Shown: positions 18,632 to 27,232, numbered from the stretch's first letter. The stretch: DNA of 64,000 nt from Nonomuraea indica (GCF_002850745.1 NZ_KZ559469.1:575901-639900); one strand, 5' to 3'. Notes: a model not told the origin generated them from the sequence alone. Program-made: numbers and translations.

Positions 18632-19675
18632 CTAGCCGGCAGGCAGGGCGTCGCGCAGCAGGATGGTGCACAGGGCGCCGAGAACGGTGCGGGGGCCGAG
18701 CCGGGGCAGCTCGCCGCGGTTGAGGGTGGCGGTGAGTCGGGGCTGGTCGGGAAGGTGACCGGCCGCGGGGATGCCGAGTGACCTGGCGACGACGTCGTCG
18801 TCCAGGACTCCGGGGCGGATGACGGCGCGGACGTCGGAGGTGTGGCGGCGCGCCTCGGCGAGGACCTGGGTGGCGGCCAGCACGCCGCGGACGTCGGCGG
18901 CGGTGACGAGGAAGGTGCTGCTCGCCCGGCCCAGGGCTTCGGCGGCGGCCGGGTCGAGGTGGCGGGGCAGGTCGACGACGACCACGTCGAAACCGCGGTG
19001 ACCGGCCTCCAGGACCGAGCGCATGGCCTGGGCCGGGATGGGATGCACCTCGCCGCGGTGGAACGACAGGACGCTGAGGTCTCCGAACGCCGGGAGGGCC
19101 GCCTGGAGGGCGGCCGAGCCCACGCGCCCCTCGCGGGCCACGAGGTCTCCCCAGCGGGCGCCGGCGGTGTCCTCGTGGCCGAGCAGGGCGTCGATGCCAC
19201 CGCTCAGCGGGTCGGCGTCGACCAGAAGCGTGCGCAGGCGGTCGTGGGAGGCACGCAGGGCGAGGCAGGAGGCCAGGACGCTGGCGCCGACGCCTCCTCG
19301 CCCGCCGATCACGCACAGCACCGTCCCTGCGCGGGGCTCCGGCTCCATCGCGTCGGCGAACTCGTCGACGAGGCGGCGCTCCTCGGCCGGGAGGGTCACG
19401 ACGGCCTGCGCTCCCACCGCGACGCACCGGCGCCATGACTCCGGATCGTCGGACTCACGGGCCACGAGGAGAACCCGGTCGCGGGGCGGTGGCGCCGTGG
19501 CGGCCAGGGCGTCGGCCAGGTCGCCGCCGACCACCACGAGGGGTGCGAGGTTCCAGAACGGGCGGGCATGGGCCGGAACGTGGGCCACGTCGAGCTGGGC
19601 GCCGGCCGCGGCGGCTATGCGGACGAGGTCGTCGAGCAGGTCGCGGTCCTCGGTGATGACCAGCGGGCGGTGCAT
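18632..19675 (-). CDS. ssd: Septum-site-determining-like protein Ssd (TadZ/CpaE-like ParA ATPase homologue)
   Basis: Protein of 347 residues. A receiver-like N-terminal part (about 1-110) precedes a MinD/ParA fold with the P-loop written GGRGGVGAS, so the signature Lys of GKGGVGKT is missing. This degenerate P-loop is typical of actinobacterial Ssd as I recall it. Later ParA strands are visible (LLVDADPLSGGID, VVVVDLPRHLDP). Mycobacterial Ssd affects septation, while TadZ-type homologues place the pilus machinery. Here it is the first gene of the Tad operon and lies downstream of the 6C RNA. Confidence 0.88.
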   Translation of the reverse strand: MHRPLVITEDRDLLDDLVRIAAAAGAQLDVAHVPAHARPFWNLAPLVVVGGDLADALAATAPPPRDRVLLVARESDDPESWRRCVAVGAQAVVTLPAEERRLVDEFADAMEPEPRAGTVLCVIGGRGGVGASVLASCLALRASHDRLRTLLVDADPLSGGIDALLGHEDTAGARWGDLVAREGRVGSAALQAALPAFGDLSVLSFHRGEVHPIPAQAMRSVLEAGHRGFDVVVVDLPRHLDPAAAEALGRASSTFLVTAADVRGVLAATQVLAEARRHTSDVRAVIRPGVLDDDVVARSLGIPAAGHLPDQPRLTATLNRGELPRLGPRTVLGALCTILLRDALPAG

Positions 19676-19778
19676 CTGTCCTCCCTGACGTCGGGAGGTT
19701 CCACGTTGCTGCGGTGGGGTGGTGCGGCGTCCGGCCGAACGGCGTTCTGGGGATGGCGCCGGCTCTCGCGTGCGCGCC

Positions 19779-19803
19779 TGTGGACAACCCCGCCTGTGGA
19801 CAA
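19779..19803. promoter_or_regulatory. Two DnaA-box matches upstream of ssd
   Basis: TGTGGACAA occurs at 19779-19787 and again at 19795-19803, in a 16-bp direct repeat CGCCTGTGGACAACCC that decays into two further copies up to about 19840. They lie about 105-130 bp upstream of the ssd start. Confidence 0.5.
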
Positions 19804-19896
19804 CCCTCCCTACGGACAGCCCCGCCTGCGGGCAACCCCGGGGTGCCGGCGCGCGAGGGCGGGGCGTGGCCGGCGGGGACCTGGCCGACCGCTGAG

Positions 19897-19975
19897 GGAA
19901 AAGGGGCGACCCCCGCCGGGGGGGAGAGCGGGGGTCGCCTAACCGGTCCGGCTCCGGGGGGGTAGAGCCGGTCCC
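19897..19975 (-). ncRNA. 6C small RNA
   Basis: On the minus strand two GC-rich hairpins follow each other. The first is CCGGCTC, a loop containing seven C, and GAGCCGG (19971-19948). The second has a perfect 12-bp stem GGCGACCCCCGC with a loop containing six C (19939-19905), followed by TTTT at 19902-19899, which makes it an intrinsic terminator. Paired hairpins with six or more C in each loop are the definition of the actinobacterial 6C RNA. The location upstream of ssd matches the 6C RNA of Mycobacterium tuberculosis (beside Rv3660c). The exact 5' end is a guess. Known 6C RNAs are thought to act on mRNAs through the C-rich loops. Confidence 0.85.
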
Positions 19976-20495
19976 GTTTCAGAAGAAAGCTTTCATCACT
20001 TGACCGGAGCATGGCAAGGGACTGGCAAAGCAATCCCGTGCGGCATCACTCTTCTTTCAAGAGATACCCCCGTATGCTGCCCGATCCACTCGAGTTCCGT
20101 CGAGGCGAAAACTCGTATTTCCGCCAAGTTTTTTCGCCCCCTCATAACAATCACATAAAGCCAGTAACACTGCGTGATCATTGCGCGGGCCCCGCAGCGG
20201 GCGGCCCGATCTGGCAAAGGTCTTGGTCACAGGGGTTCCCAACAGGGCGGATCGGACGTACAAAGGTGTCACGGACCTCTTGTCCGGGTGCGTTCGCCGG
20301 GTACCCACGCGCGACCAGCCGCGGGAGGCGCGCCGAGACGGGCTTGACCCGTCCGGCGAATACAGGTGCACGCTTGGTAACCCGGCGTGACGCGCCGGCA
20401 GACGGCGTCTCGTCCCCGAGACGCCGTCCGCTATGTCAGGGACACGCCAGGCGCCGTCCGCCAGGTCAGGGACACGCCCGCGAGCAGGCGGGAGC
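19976..20495. other. 520-bp region upstream of the 6C RNA
   Basis: No gene is supported. The part from 19985 to 20175 is clearly AT-richer than its surroundings and should hold the promoter of the 6C RNA and perhaps of ssd. A GGCGAAAACT and AGTTTTTTCGCC pair (20103-20143) could form a hairpin. The remainder up to the Fic-like stop is GC-rich, with a short direct repeat CGTCCGC..TCAGGGACACGCC near 20425-20480. Confidence 0.5.
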
Positions 20496-21275
20496 TCAGC
20501 CCCGCTGCAGCGCCTCGCAGATGGCCGTCGCCTCGCGGACCCCCAGCGTCACCGCCGAGGCGCACTGCCGGACCCACTGTCCGACCCCCTCGCCGGCCCC
20601 CGTCAGGTAGGCCCGAAGCCCCTCCGCGTACGGGAGTTCGAGGTGCCCCACCTCGACGGCGGCCAGCGACTTGGGGTCGAGCCCGTACTCCACCAGCGTC
20701 AGCCGCTCGGCCGCCCGAGCCACCACCCCGTCGGCCGTGCCGAACGGGCGCACCACGGCCAGTTCGGCGTGGACCACCGCGGCCAGGACGAGCGCGGGCG
20801 CCTTCGTGGGCGTCGCCAGCAGCTCCACCAGGGCGTCCATCCGCGCCGCCGCCTCCTTGGCGCCCGGGGCGGGCCCGAGTCCGAACGGGTCGGGCGCCGT
20901 GTCGCCGGCTCGCGGGCGGCCCAGCCCGGCCTGGTCGGCGAGGCCGGTGGCGGCGACCGTGTGCAGCCGGGCCAGCACCTGCCGCGGCGCCCGCCGCCAG
21001 GTGGCCCCGAGCCGGCCGGTCTCGGCCGAGGCGCGCAGCGCGCCCTGGACGACCGGGTCGTGCGACTCGTCCCGCCGCAGCACGTCGAGGGGCACGTCGG
21101 CGCCTTCGAGGGCGGCCGACGCCCGCGCCCCGCGCAGGGACGACTCGGCGGAGACCGCGGGGCTGTAGCGCCGCAGCACGCGGTGCCGGTACAGCCTGTC
21201 GACGGCCTGCCGGGCCTCCTCCACCGCCTCGGGTACGCCGGGAAGCCGTGCGATGACGGCCAAGGGGTCGCTCAC
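20496..21275 (-). CDS. Fic-like protein with degenerate Fic motif
   Basis: Protein of 259 residues, all helical, from GTG at 21275 (SDPLAVIARLPGVPEA follows). The position of the Fic core motif HPFxxGNGR reads VRPFGTADGVVARA. The catalytic His is Arg and the GNGR anion-binding part is altered, so AMP-transferase activity is doubtful. Streptomyces homologues that I recall, often labelled oxidoreductase, share this altered motif, so it is a family trait and not local decay. A TAAGGT -10 box lies 8 nt before the GTG. It lies beside the 6C RNA-ssd-tad cluster as in relatives; its role is unknown. Confidence 0.8.
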   Translation of the reverse strand: MSDPLAVIARLPGVPEAVEEARQAVDRLYRHRVLRRYSPAVSAESSLRGARASAALEGADVPLDVLRRDESHDPVVQGALRASAETGRLGATWRRAPRQVLARLHTVAATGLADQAGLGRPRAGDTAPDPFGLGPAPGAKEAAARMDALVELLATPTKAPALVLAAVVHAELAVVRPFGTADGVVARAAERLTLVEYGLDPKSLAAVEVGHLELPYAEGLRAYLTGAGEGVGQWVRQCASAVTLGVREATAICEALQRG

Positions 21276-21283
21276 GGAACCCG

Positions 21284-21289
21284 ACCTTA
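21284..21289 (-). promoter_or_regulatory. -10 box for leaderless Fic-like gene
   Basis: TAAGGT on the minus strand ends 8 nt before the GTG at 21275. There is no ribosome binding site. Confidence 0.45.
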
Positions 21290-21561
21290 CCCGCCGGTAC
21301 GTCCACCACCCGGCAGGGGTGGGAGAACAACTGGTACGGCTCGGCGAACCAAGAGCCTCATAAAGGCCGCCAATTGGCCCGTTCCACCTTTGCCGCATTT
21401 CGAAAAGGCAACGGTTCCATAGCTTTCCCACGCCGATCCGGTAAGAGGCCTGTCCGGTCCGCGGATCTCGGTACAGACCTGTCTAGACCTCTTGTGGAGC
21501 GAGCCTGTGAGCTGGTGAAGTGGGACACGACCTATCCAAACCGGCCAAGAAGGAGCACGAG

Positions 21562-23535
21562 GTGGCCCCGGAGACACCTGGCACCGAGCCTCAGGCGCTG
21601 TCGAACCTGCTGCAGGAGAACCGCCGGTTCGCGCCGCCGGCAGAGCTGGCCGCGGCCGCGAACGTGACCGAGGCGGCCTACGGCGAGGCGGCCGCCGACC
21701 GTCTCGCGTTCTGGGAGAACGCCGCCGACCGGCTGACCTGGGCCGAACGGTGGAACACGACGCTGGAGTGGACCCCTCCCTTCGCCAAGTGGTTCGTGGG
21801 CGGCACGCTCAACGTCGCCTACAACTGTGTCGACCGGCACGTGGAGGCCGGCCGGGGCGACAAGGTCGCCTACTACTGGGAGGGCGAGCCGGAGGGCGAC
21901 AGCCGCACGCTGACGTACGCCGACCTGCAGCGTGAGGTCTGCAAGGCGGCCAACGCCCTGGAGGCGCTGGGCGTCGGCAAGGGCGACCGGGTCGCGATCT
22001 ACATGCCGATGATCCCCGAGCTGCCGATCGCGATGCTCGCGTGCGCCCGCATCGGCGCCATCCACTCGGTGGTGTTCGGCGGCTTCTCGGCCAGCGCGCT
22101 GAAGAGCCGCATCGACGACGCCGACGCCAAGCTGGTCATCACCGCCGACGGCGGCTACCGCCGGGGAGCGCCGAGCGCGCTCAAGCCGACGGTGGACGAG
22201 GCCGTCGCCGAGTGCCCGCAGGTGCAGAAGGTCCTGGTCGTCCGGCGTACGGGCCAGGACGTCGCCGTCAACGGGCGCGACGTCTGGTGGCACGACCTGG
22301 TGGACGGCCAGAGCGACCAGCACACCCCCGAGCCGCACGACGCCGAGGACCCGCTCTACATCCTCTACACCAGCGGCACGACCGGCAGGCCGAAGGGCAT
22401 CCTGCACACCAGCGGCGGCTACCTGACGCAGACGGCCTGGACGCACCACGCGGTCTTCGACCTCAAGCCCGACACCGACATCTACTGGTGCACGGCCGAC
22501 ATCGGCTGGGTGACCGGGCACTCCTACATCGTGTACGGCCCGCTCGCCAACGGCGCGACCAGCGTCATCTACGAGGGCACGCCCGACACGCCGCACCGGG
22601 GCAGGTTCTGGGAGGTCGTCCAGAAGTACAAGGTGACCATCCTCTACACGGCCCCGACGGCGATCCGGACGTTCATGAAGTGGGGCGACGACATCCCCGC
22701 GAAGTTCGACATGTCGAGCCTGCGCGTCCTCGGGTCCGTCGGCGAGCCGATCAACCCCGAGGCGTACGTCTGGTACCGCGAGCACATCGGCGGCGACCGC
22801 TGCCCGGTCGTGGACACCTGGTGGCAGACCGAGACCGGCGCCATCATGATCAGCCCGCTGCCCGGCGTCACGCACGCCAAGCCGGGCGCCGCGATGCGCC
22901 CCCTGCCGGGCGTCGTCGCCGACGTGGTGGACGACCAGGGCAACAGCGTCCCCAACGGGGGCGGCGGCTTCCTGGTGGTGCGCGAGCCGTGGCCGGCGAT
23001 GCTGCGCACGGTCTGGGGCGACGACCAGCGCTACATCGACACCTACTGGAGCAGGTTCGAGGGGATGTACTTCCCCGGCGACGGCGCCAAGAAGGACGAG
23101 GACGGCGACCTGTGGCTGCTCGGCCGCGTCGACGACGTCATGCTCGTCTCCGGCCACAACATCTCCACCACCGAGGTGGAGAGCGCGCTGGTCAGCCACC
23201 CCAAGGTGGCCGAGGCCGCCGTCGTGGGGGCGACCGACCCGGTGACCGGCCAGGCCATCGTGTCGTTCGTGATCCTGCGCGGCAGCGCGGAGGAGGGCGA
23301 GGACATCGCGGCCGAGCTGCGCGCCCACGTGGCGAAGACGCTCGGCCCGATCGCCAAGCCGCGCCAGATCCTGGTGGTGCCCGAGCTGCCGAAGACCCGC
23401 TCCGGCAAGATCATGCGCCGCCTGCTGCGTGACGTGGCGGAGAACCGGAGCATCGGCGACGTCACCACCCTGGCCGACAGCACAGTGATGAACCTCATCT
23501 CCGAGAAGCTCCCCAGCGCCAAGTCCGAAGACTGA
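21562..23535 (+). CDS. acsA: Acetyl-CoA synthetase (AMP-forming)
   Basis: Cytosolic enzyme of 657 residues that activates acetate to acetyl-CoA via acetyl-AMP. Diagnostic motifs are the phosphate loop [11 protein letters not shown], the acetate pocket ([12 protein letters not shown]), [11 protein letters not shown], the hinge [15 protein letters not shown], and the catalytic Lys (about K616) in [11 protein letters not shown], the usual site of regulatory acetylation. The GTG at 21562 is chosen because AAGGAG lies 7 nt upstream; an earlier in-frame GTG at 21520 lacks one. Length and motifs are those of true Acs. A strong bidirectional-looking terminator follows. Confidence 0.96.
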   Translation: MAPETPGTEPQALSNLLQENRRFAPPAELAAAANVTEAAYGEAAADRLAFWENAADRLTWAERWNTTLEWTPPFAKWFVGGTLNVAYNCVDRHVEAGRGDKVAYYWEGEPEGDSRTLTYADLQREVCKAANALEALGVGKGDRVAIYMPMIPELPIAMLACARIGAIHSVVFGGFSASALKSRIDDADAKLVITADGGYRRGAPSALKPTVDEAVAECPQVQKVLVVRRTGQDVAVNGRDVWWHDLVDGQSDQHTPEPHDAEDPLYILYTSGTTGRPKGILHTSGGYLTQTAWTHHAVFDLKPDTDIYWCTADIGWVTGHSYIVYGPLANGATSVIYEGTPDTPHRGRFWEVVQKYKVTILYTAPTAIRTFMKWGDDIPAKFDMSSLRVLGSVGEPINPEAYVWYREHIGGDRCPVVDTWWQTETGAIMISPLPGVTHAKPGAAMRPLPGVVADVVDDQGNSVPNGGGGFLVVREPWPAMLRTVWGDDQRYIDTYWSRFEGMYFPGDGAKKDEDGDLWLLGRVDDVMLVSGHNISTTEVESALVSHPKVAEAAVVGATDPVTGQAIVSFVILRGSAEEGEDIAAELRAHVAKTLGPIAKPRQILVVPELPKTRSGKIMRRLLRDVAENRSIGDVTTLADSTVMNLISEKLPSAKSED

Positions 23536-23550
23536 CCACCGGCGAACCCA

Positions 23551-23592
23551 GGGCCGCGTCAACCCGAGGATCTCGGCGTTGAGCGGCCCTTG
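23551..23592 (+). terminator. Terminator hairpin after acs
   Basis: GGGCCGC ... GCGGCCC (23551-23557 and 23583-23589) enclose a second stem, TCAACCCGAG / CTCGGCGTTGA, with one bulge. The combined stem of about 17 bp starts 16 bp after the acs stop. No long T-run follows. Confidence 0.7.
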
Positions 23593-23817
23593 TGGTCGAG
23601 CGGGCCGCGATGGTCGTTTGGCTGCATCCCCGCTCGGGAAGTTCCCGGCATACCCTCTCGTAGGCGTCCAGGGCCCGCAGGCCGCGGCGTTTCCGGCAGG
23701 CGCTCGCTCCTGGCAGCGGCACTCCAGGACGTGCGAACGGGGCGCACGGGTACGCATTCGGCGCGAATGCGCAGGATGATGTTTGACAGGGCCACCGGGC
23801 CTCGATAGGAGACGTTC

Positions 23818-24258
23818 ATGCCGCAGACTCCCGAGGAAGAATCTCTGGGCTCACTGGTCGCGCAGGCGACCGATCAGATCTCGACCCTGGTCCGCTCGGA
23901 GATCGAGCTCGCCAAGGCCGAGTTCAGGTTCGACGCCAAGCGGGTGGGCACGGCCGGCGGGCTGTTCGCCGCCGCCGCGTTCATGGCGCACCTGTGCCTG
24001 ATCCTCGCCTCCTTCTCCTTCGCCTACGTGCTGGCCCAGTGGCTGCCCACCTGGGCCGCCTTCCTCATCGTGACCGTCTTCTACCTGGTGATCGCGGGCG
24101 TGCTCGTCCTCGTCGGGATCCGCAGGCTCAAGGGTCTGGCCGGCATGCGCCGTACCACCCGGTCGATCAAGGGACTCAAGGAGATCGCCACACCGGAGCA
24201 GCCCGGAGCGGGCGTGGTGGGGCGGCACCGGGAGCCGGTGGGCCGTGATGGCGCCTGA
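23818..24258 (+). CDS. Phage-holin-family (holin-X) membrane protein
   Basis: Protein of 146 residues of the actinobacterial putative holin superfamily III type. An amphipathic N-terminus with TDQISTLVRSEIELAKAEF precedes two long membrane helices (about residues 46-75 and 80-103), and a basic cytoplasmic tail follows. Despite the family name these are chromosomal housekeeping membrane proteins and there is no prophage here. The 3' end overlaps the next gene by 11 nt, so they are probably co-translated. Confidence 0.85.
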   Translation: MPQTPEEESLGSLVAQATDQISTLVRSEIELAKAEFRFDAKRVGTAGGLFAAAAFMAHLCLILASFSFAYVLAQWLPTWAAFLIVTVFYLVIAGVLVLVGIRRLKGLAGMRRTTRSIKGLKEIATPEQPGAGVVGRHREPVGRDGA

Positions 24259-25168
24259 CGAGTCGGTCGTCCAGATCGATGGCCCGTGGCGGCACCGGCA
24301 GGTGCACGCGGGTGGCACCCGCTTCCACGTCGTGGAGGCCGGGGAGGGCCCGCTGGTCCTGCTGCTGCACGGGTTCCCGCAGTTCTGGTGGACCTGGCGG
24401 CACCAGCTGGAGTCGCTGCCCGCGGCCGGCTACCGGGCGGTCGCGGTCGACCTGCGCGGCTACGGCGGCAGCGACAAGCCGCCGCGCGGCTACGACCTGC
24501 CCACGCTGGCGGCCGACGCCAGCGGGCTGATCCGCGCGCTCGGCGAGAGCGGGGCGATCGTGGTCGGCCACGACTGGGGCGGGCTGCTGGCCTGGACGAT
24601 GGCGGTGCTCGACGCCAAGTGCGTGCGCCGCCTGGTCACGGTCTCCGCCCCCCATCCCGTACGGCTGCGCAGCGCCCTGCGCACCGACCTGTTCGGCCAG
24701 CTCAGGACCAGCGTCCACCGGCTGGGATTCCAGCTTCCGTGGCTGCCCGAGCACCGGCTGACCCGCAAGGGCGGCGCGATGGTCGGCAGGCTGCTCGACC
24801 AGTGGTCCGGCCCGAGCTGGCCCGACGCCGAGACGGCGCGCGTCTACCAGGAGGCGTTCCGCATCCCCACCGTCGCCCACTGCGCGCTGGAGTATCACCG
24901 CTGGCTCGGCCGCTCCCAGCTCCGGCCGGACGGGGCGCGCTACGCCCGGGTGATGCGCACCGAGATCCAGGCGCCGACCCTGCACCTGCACGGCGCGCTC
25001 GACACCTGCATCCTGCCGCGCACCGCCCAGGGGTCGAGCCGCTACGTGGCGGCCCCGTACCGGTGGAAACTGCTCGAAGGCGCCGGCCACTTCCCGCACG
25101 AGGAGCAGGCCGCCACGTTCGACGCCGAGCTGATCGGCTGGCTGGCCGACCCCGAACCCGACCGATGA
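24248..25168 (+). CDS. Alpha/beta hydrolase, epoxide-hydrolase-like
   Basis: Protein of 306 residues. The oxyanion motif is LLLHGFPQFWWTWRHQ, and the nucleophile elbow is VVGHDWGG with Asp as nucleophile, as in epoxide hydrolases and haloalkane dehalogenases. The acid is probably in HGALDTCIL and the His in GAGHFPHEE. Asp in the elbow with HGFP favours an epoxide hydrolase, but the lid residues were not examined, so the substrate is open. A GTG directly before the ATG (24245) is an alternative start. Its TGA overlaps the first of three successive ATGs before the DUF309 gene. Confidence 0.87.
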   Translation: MAPDESVVQIDGPWRHRQVHAGGTRFHVVEAGEGPLVLLLHGFPQFWWTWRHQLESLPAAGYRAVAVDLRGYGGSDKPPRGYDLPTLAADASGLIRALGESGAIVVGHDWGGLLAWTMAVLDAKCVRRLVTVSAPHPVRLRSALRTDLFGQLRTSVHRLGFQLPWLPEHRLTRKGGAMVGRLLDQWSGPSWPDAETARVYQEAFRIPTVAHCALEYHRWLGRSQLRPDGARYARVMRTEIQAPTLHLHGALDTCILPRTAQGSSRYVAAPYRWKLLEGAGHFPHEEQAATFDAELIGWLADPEPDR

Positions 25169-25262
25169 GCGCCTCGAGCCGACGAACCGGCCGATGAGCG
25201 TTCCCGAGCCGACGAGAGACCACGAGCCCAACCGATGAGCGCCTCAGAGCCGACGAGAGACC
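25165..25262 (+). repeat. Triplicated stop-start junction before the DUF309 gene
   Basis: CGATGAGCG followed by an AGCCGACGA motif occurs three times, with ATGs at 25165, 25194 and 25235. Each ATG overlaps a TGA. The hydrolase stop overlaps the first ATG; a 10-codon ORF from it stops at the second; a 14-codon ORF from that stops at the third, which starts the DUF309 protein. Confidence 0.85.
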
Positions 25263-25696
25263 GCGATCCCGAGGGCAGGCCGCGCAACGCCAGGCCCCGC
25301 GACGCCTACGGCAGGCCGCTGCCGTACGGCTCGCCGGGCATGCCCCGCGTCCCCGACGACTACGCCCCCACGACCGAGCAGGCGCTGGCCGACGGCCGCC
25401 GCTTCCTCGGCGAGGGACTGCCGTTCAACGCCCACGAGGTGTTCGAGGGCCGCTGGAAGTGCGCCCCCGAGGACGAGCGGGAGCTGTGGCAGGGCCTCGC
25501 GCAGATCTGCGTCGGCCTGACGCACCTGCAGCGCGGCAACGGGCGCGGCGCGCTGACCCTCTTCAGCCGGGGCGCCGCCCGCGTGCAGGCGTACGGCGGC
25601 CCGTACGACGGTGTGGGCCGGGCGGCCTCGGCGCTGGGCCCCGACGCCGACCCCGGACAGGCCGTCGAGCTGATCCTGAAGGAGCTTCCGGGCTAG
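25235..25696 (+). CDS. DUF309 domain protein
   Basis: Protein of 153 residues. A polar, Arg/Asp/Pro-rich N-terminus of about 45 residues precedes the helical DUF309 core, with the signature FNAHEVFEGRWK and an ELWQGLAQICVGLTHLQRGN helix. DUF309 proteins are small, widespread and of unknown biochemical role. It is coupled to the upstream hydrolase through a chain of two mini-ORFs. The third ATG is taken as start because it alone opens the long frame. Confidence 0.85.
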   Translation: MSASEPTRDRDPEGRPRNARPRDAYGRPLPYGSPGMPRVPDDYAPTTEQALADGRRFLGEGLPFNAHEVFEGRWKCAPEDERELWQGLAQICVGLTHLQRGNGRGALTLFSRGAARVQAYGGPYDGVGRAASALGPDADPGQAVELILKELPG

Positions 25697-25765
25697 CCTG
25701 CGGCGACGATCACGCTTCGCGTATCCTGCGGAGCGACCATGATCGGACAGGCCGGGAGGTGTCAC

Positions 25766-25996
25766 ATGCCTCGGCGGTGCTCCTCCCCCGCGTCGGCCGG
25801 CGAACTGGTGGTCGCGACGGTCGATGACGAGGGACTGCCGGAGACTCCGCGCCTCGACCCCCGCGTGCCGCGGCACGGCTCGTACGACCTCGCCGCACGC
25901 GTGCGACCGGACGAGATGGAGCTCCAGGCCGTTCGCGGCGTCGACCGCCTGATGCCGGCACTGGACGAGACGCTGCCCCGACGCGAAAGCAGGTAG
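25766..25996 (+). CDS. Unknown small acidic protein, first gene of a three-gene cassette
   Basis: Seventy-six residues with no membrane helix and no recognised domain. The ATG at 25766 has GGGAGG 6 nt upstream, which decides it over the in-frame ATG at 25739. Its TAG is 4 nt before the next start. Its tight spacing to the next two genes indicates one operon. A chaperone or adaptor role is possible but not shown. Confidence 0.6.
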   Translation: MPRRCSSPASAGELVVATVDDEGLPETPRLDPRVPRHGSYDLAARVRPDEMELQAVRGVDRLMPALDETLPRRESR

Positions 25997-26000
25997 GCCG

Positions 26001-26321
26001 GTGGAGCCCAACGAGGTGACGATCGACGCGGGCGGCCGGCACGCCGCCGGGCGCCGCTTCGGGATGCTGGCGGACGAGTACGCCGCCTTCGGCGCCGCCC
26101 TTCGGAGCGGCTGGACCGAGGCGAGCCCACTCCCCTACGAGGAGTTCGCGGTGCCCTATCTCGAGTTCAGGCGCGCTCTGCTGGAGGACTGCGACCGGCT
26201 CGGCGAGCACCTGCGCCGTTCCGGCGACGGCCAGGTCGTCATGGCCGAGATCAACACGATGGCGGAGCACGCCGCCGAGGCGGGCGTCGAGGCCGCGCGG
26301 GAGGGCCGGGCATGGGCCTGA
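26001..26321 (+). CDS. Small helical protein, possibly WXG100-like
   Basis: Protein of 106 residues starting at GTG 26001. Two long predicted helices (about 10-40 and 48-103) are separated by a turn containing SGWTEASPLPYEE. The single central Trp, size and helix-turn-helix shape resemble WXG100/ESX-type proteins, but the exact W-x-G is absent and I cannot confirm membership. It overlaps the next gene by 10 nt. Confidence 0.6.
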   Translation: MEPNEVTIDAGGRHAAGRRFGMLADEYAAFGAALRSGWTEASPLPYEEFAVPYLEFRRALLEDCDRLGEHLRRSGDGQVVMAEINTMAEHAAEAGVEAAREGRAWA

Positions 26322-27232
26322 TGAGCGACCCGGTGGTCGTCACGGGCCTCGGCATTCTCGGCATCCCTCCCCTGCCTGACACCGCCCTGCTCTCCGAGCA
26401 CGCCGCCGTGCTCGGCGGGGCCGCGCGCCACCATCGGCTGCTGCTGCAGGACAGCGGCCCCGCCATCCGGCTGGCGGGCGCGAACCGGGGGCCGGCGGCG
26501 GACGCGGCGCACGCCTACCTGACAGGCGATGGCGGCCCGCCGCACCAGAGCGCCGATCTGGCCGACCGCTTCACGGTGGCGGCCGCCGGGCTGGTCATCT
26601 CCCAGCACCTCGTCGAGTGGATCGGCACGCTGCTCGCGGGCGCCGCTGTGGCCGCCGTCGCCGCCGTCGCCTTCGCGCCCCACCTGCTGCCCCGCGTCAG
26701 CGCCCTGGCCCGGCGCGTTCTGACCATGCTCCGCGAGGCCCTGAGCCGGGTCGGGCGCCTCTTCGCGGCCCTGCTCAGGACGCGGCGGGCCCGCCGGATC
26801 GACACGGTGGCCGCGCGCCTGCACGAGATCTGGCGGGCTCCGCGCTGGCTGCCCGGAGGCGGCTACGAACCGCGGCTCAAGACGACCAAGGACCCGGCCT
26901 GGATCCGGCGCCACGGCACCGACGAGGTCGACATCGCCAACACCCGCTACCGCGACCTGCCCGCCGACTGGCAGAAGGAGAACAGGGACTCGGCGGCCGT
27001 GGGCGTCCGGCTGGTGGACGACGGGCGCAGGCGCGGAGCCGACCTGACGAGCGTCGAGTTCATGGAGGAGGCCAGCGAGCAGGTGCACATCGCCTGGCTG
27101 GACCGCAACGGCGCGTGGGCCCCTCCGGAGCAGCGGCTGCCCTACCGGGAGCTGTCGGAGGAGGAGAAGGAGAAGGACCGCGTGGTCGTCCGCGCGGCCG
27201 TCGACCTCAGCCTCCGAGGGCGGCGCCGCTAG
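26312..27232 (+). CDS. Membrane protein with C-terminal RyR-like domain
   Basis: Protein of 306 residues. The N-terminal about 90 residues are helical and Ala-rich, then a hydrophobic segment (about 105-130) and a basic amphipathic stretch. The C-terminal half reads like a RyR-type domain: DEVDIANTRYRDLPADWQKEN, then EFMEEASEQVHIAWLDRNG, then LPYRELSEEEKEKDR. RyR domains occur in ryanodine receptors and scattered bacterial proteins; the bacterial function is unknown. GGGAGGG 6 nt before the ATG at 26312 supports the start, although ATG 26321 is possible. The stop shares a CTAG with the convergent marP stop. Confidence 0.62.
   Translation: MGLMSDPVVVTGLGILGIPPLPDTALLSEHAAVLGGAARHHRLLLQDSGPAIRLAGANRGPAADAAHAYLTGDGGPPHQSADLADRFTVAAAGLVISQHLVEWIGTLLAGAAVAAVAAVAFAPHLLPRVSALARRVLTMLREALSRVGRLFAALLRTRRARRIDTVAARLHEIWRAPRWLPGGGYEPRLKTTKDPAWIRRHGTDEVDIANTRYRDLPADWQKENRDSAAVGVRLVDDGRRRGADLTSVEFMEEASEQVHIAWLDRNGAWAPPEQRLPYRELSEEEKEKDRVVVRAAVDLSLRGRRR

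Noticed and set aside
19996..20217. 73-codon minus-strand ORF upstream of the 6C RNA
   Set aside because: No ribosome binding site or recognised family, and it covers the AT-rich promoter region of the 6C RNA.
23818..24258. Prophage remnant suggested by the holin-family protein
   Set aside because: Actinobacterial holin-X proteins are chromosomal, and there are no other phage genes around it.
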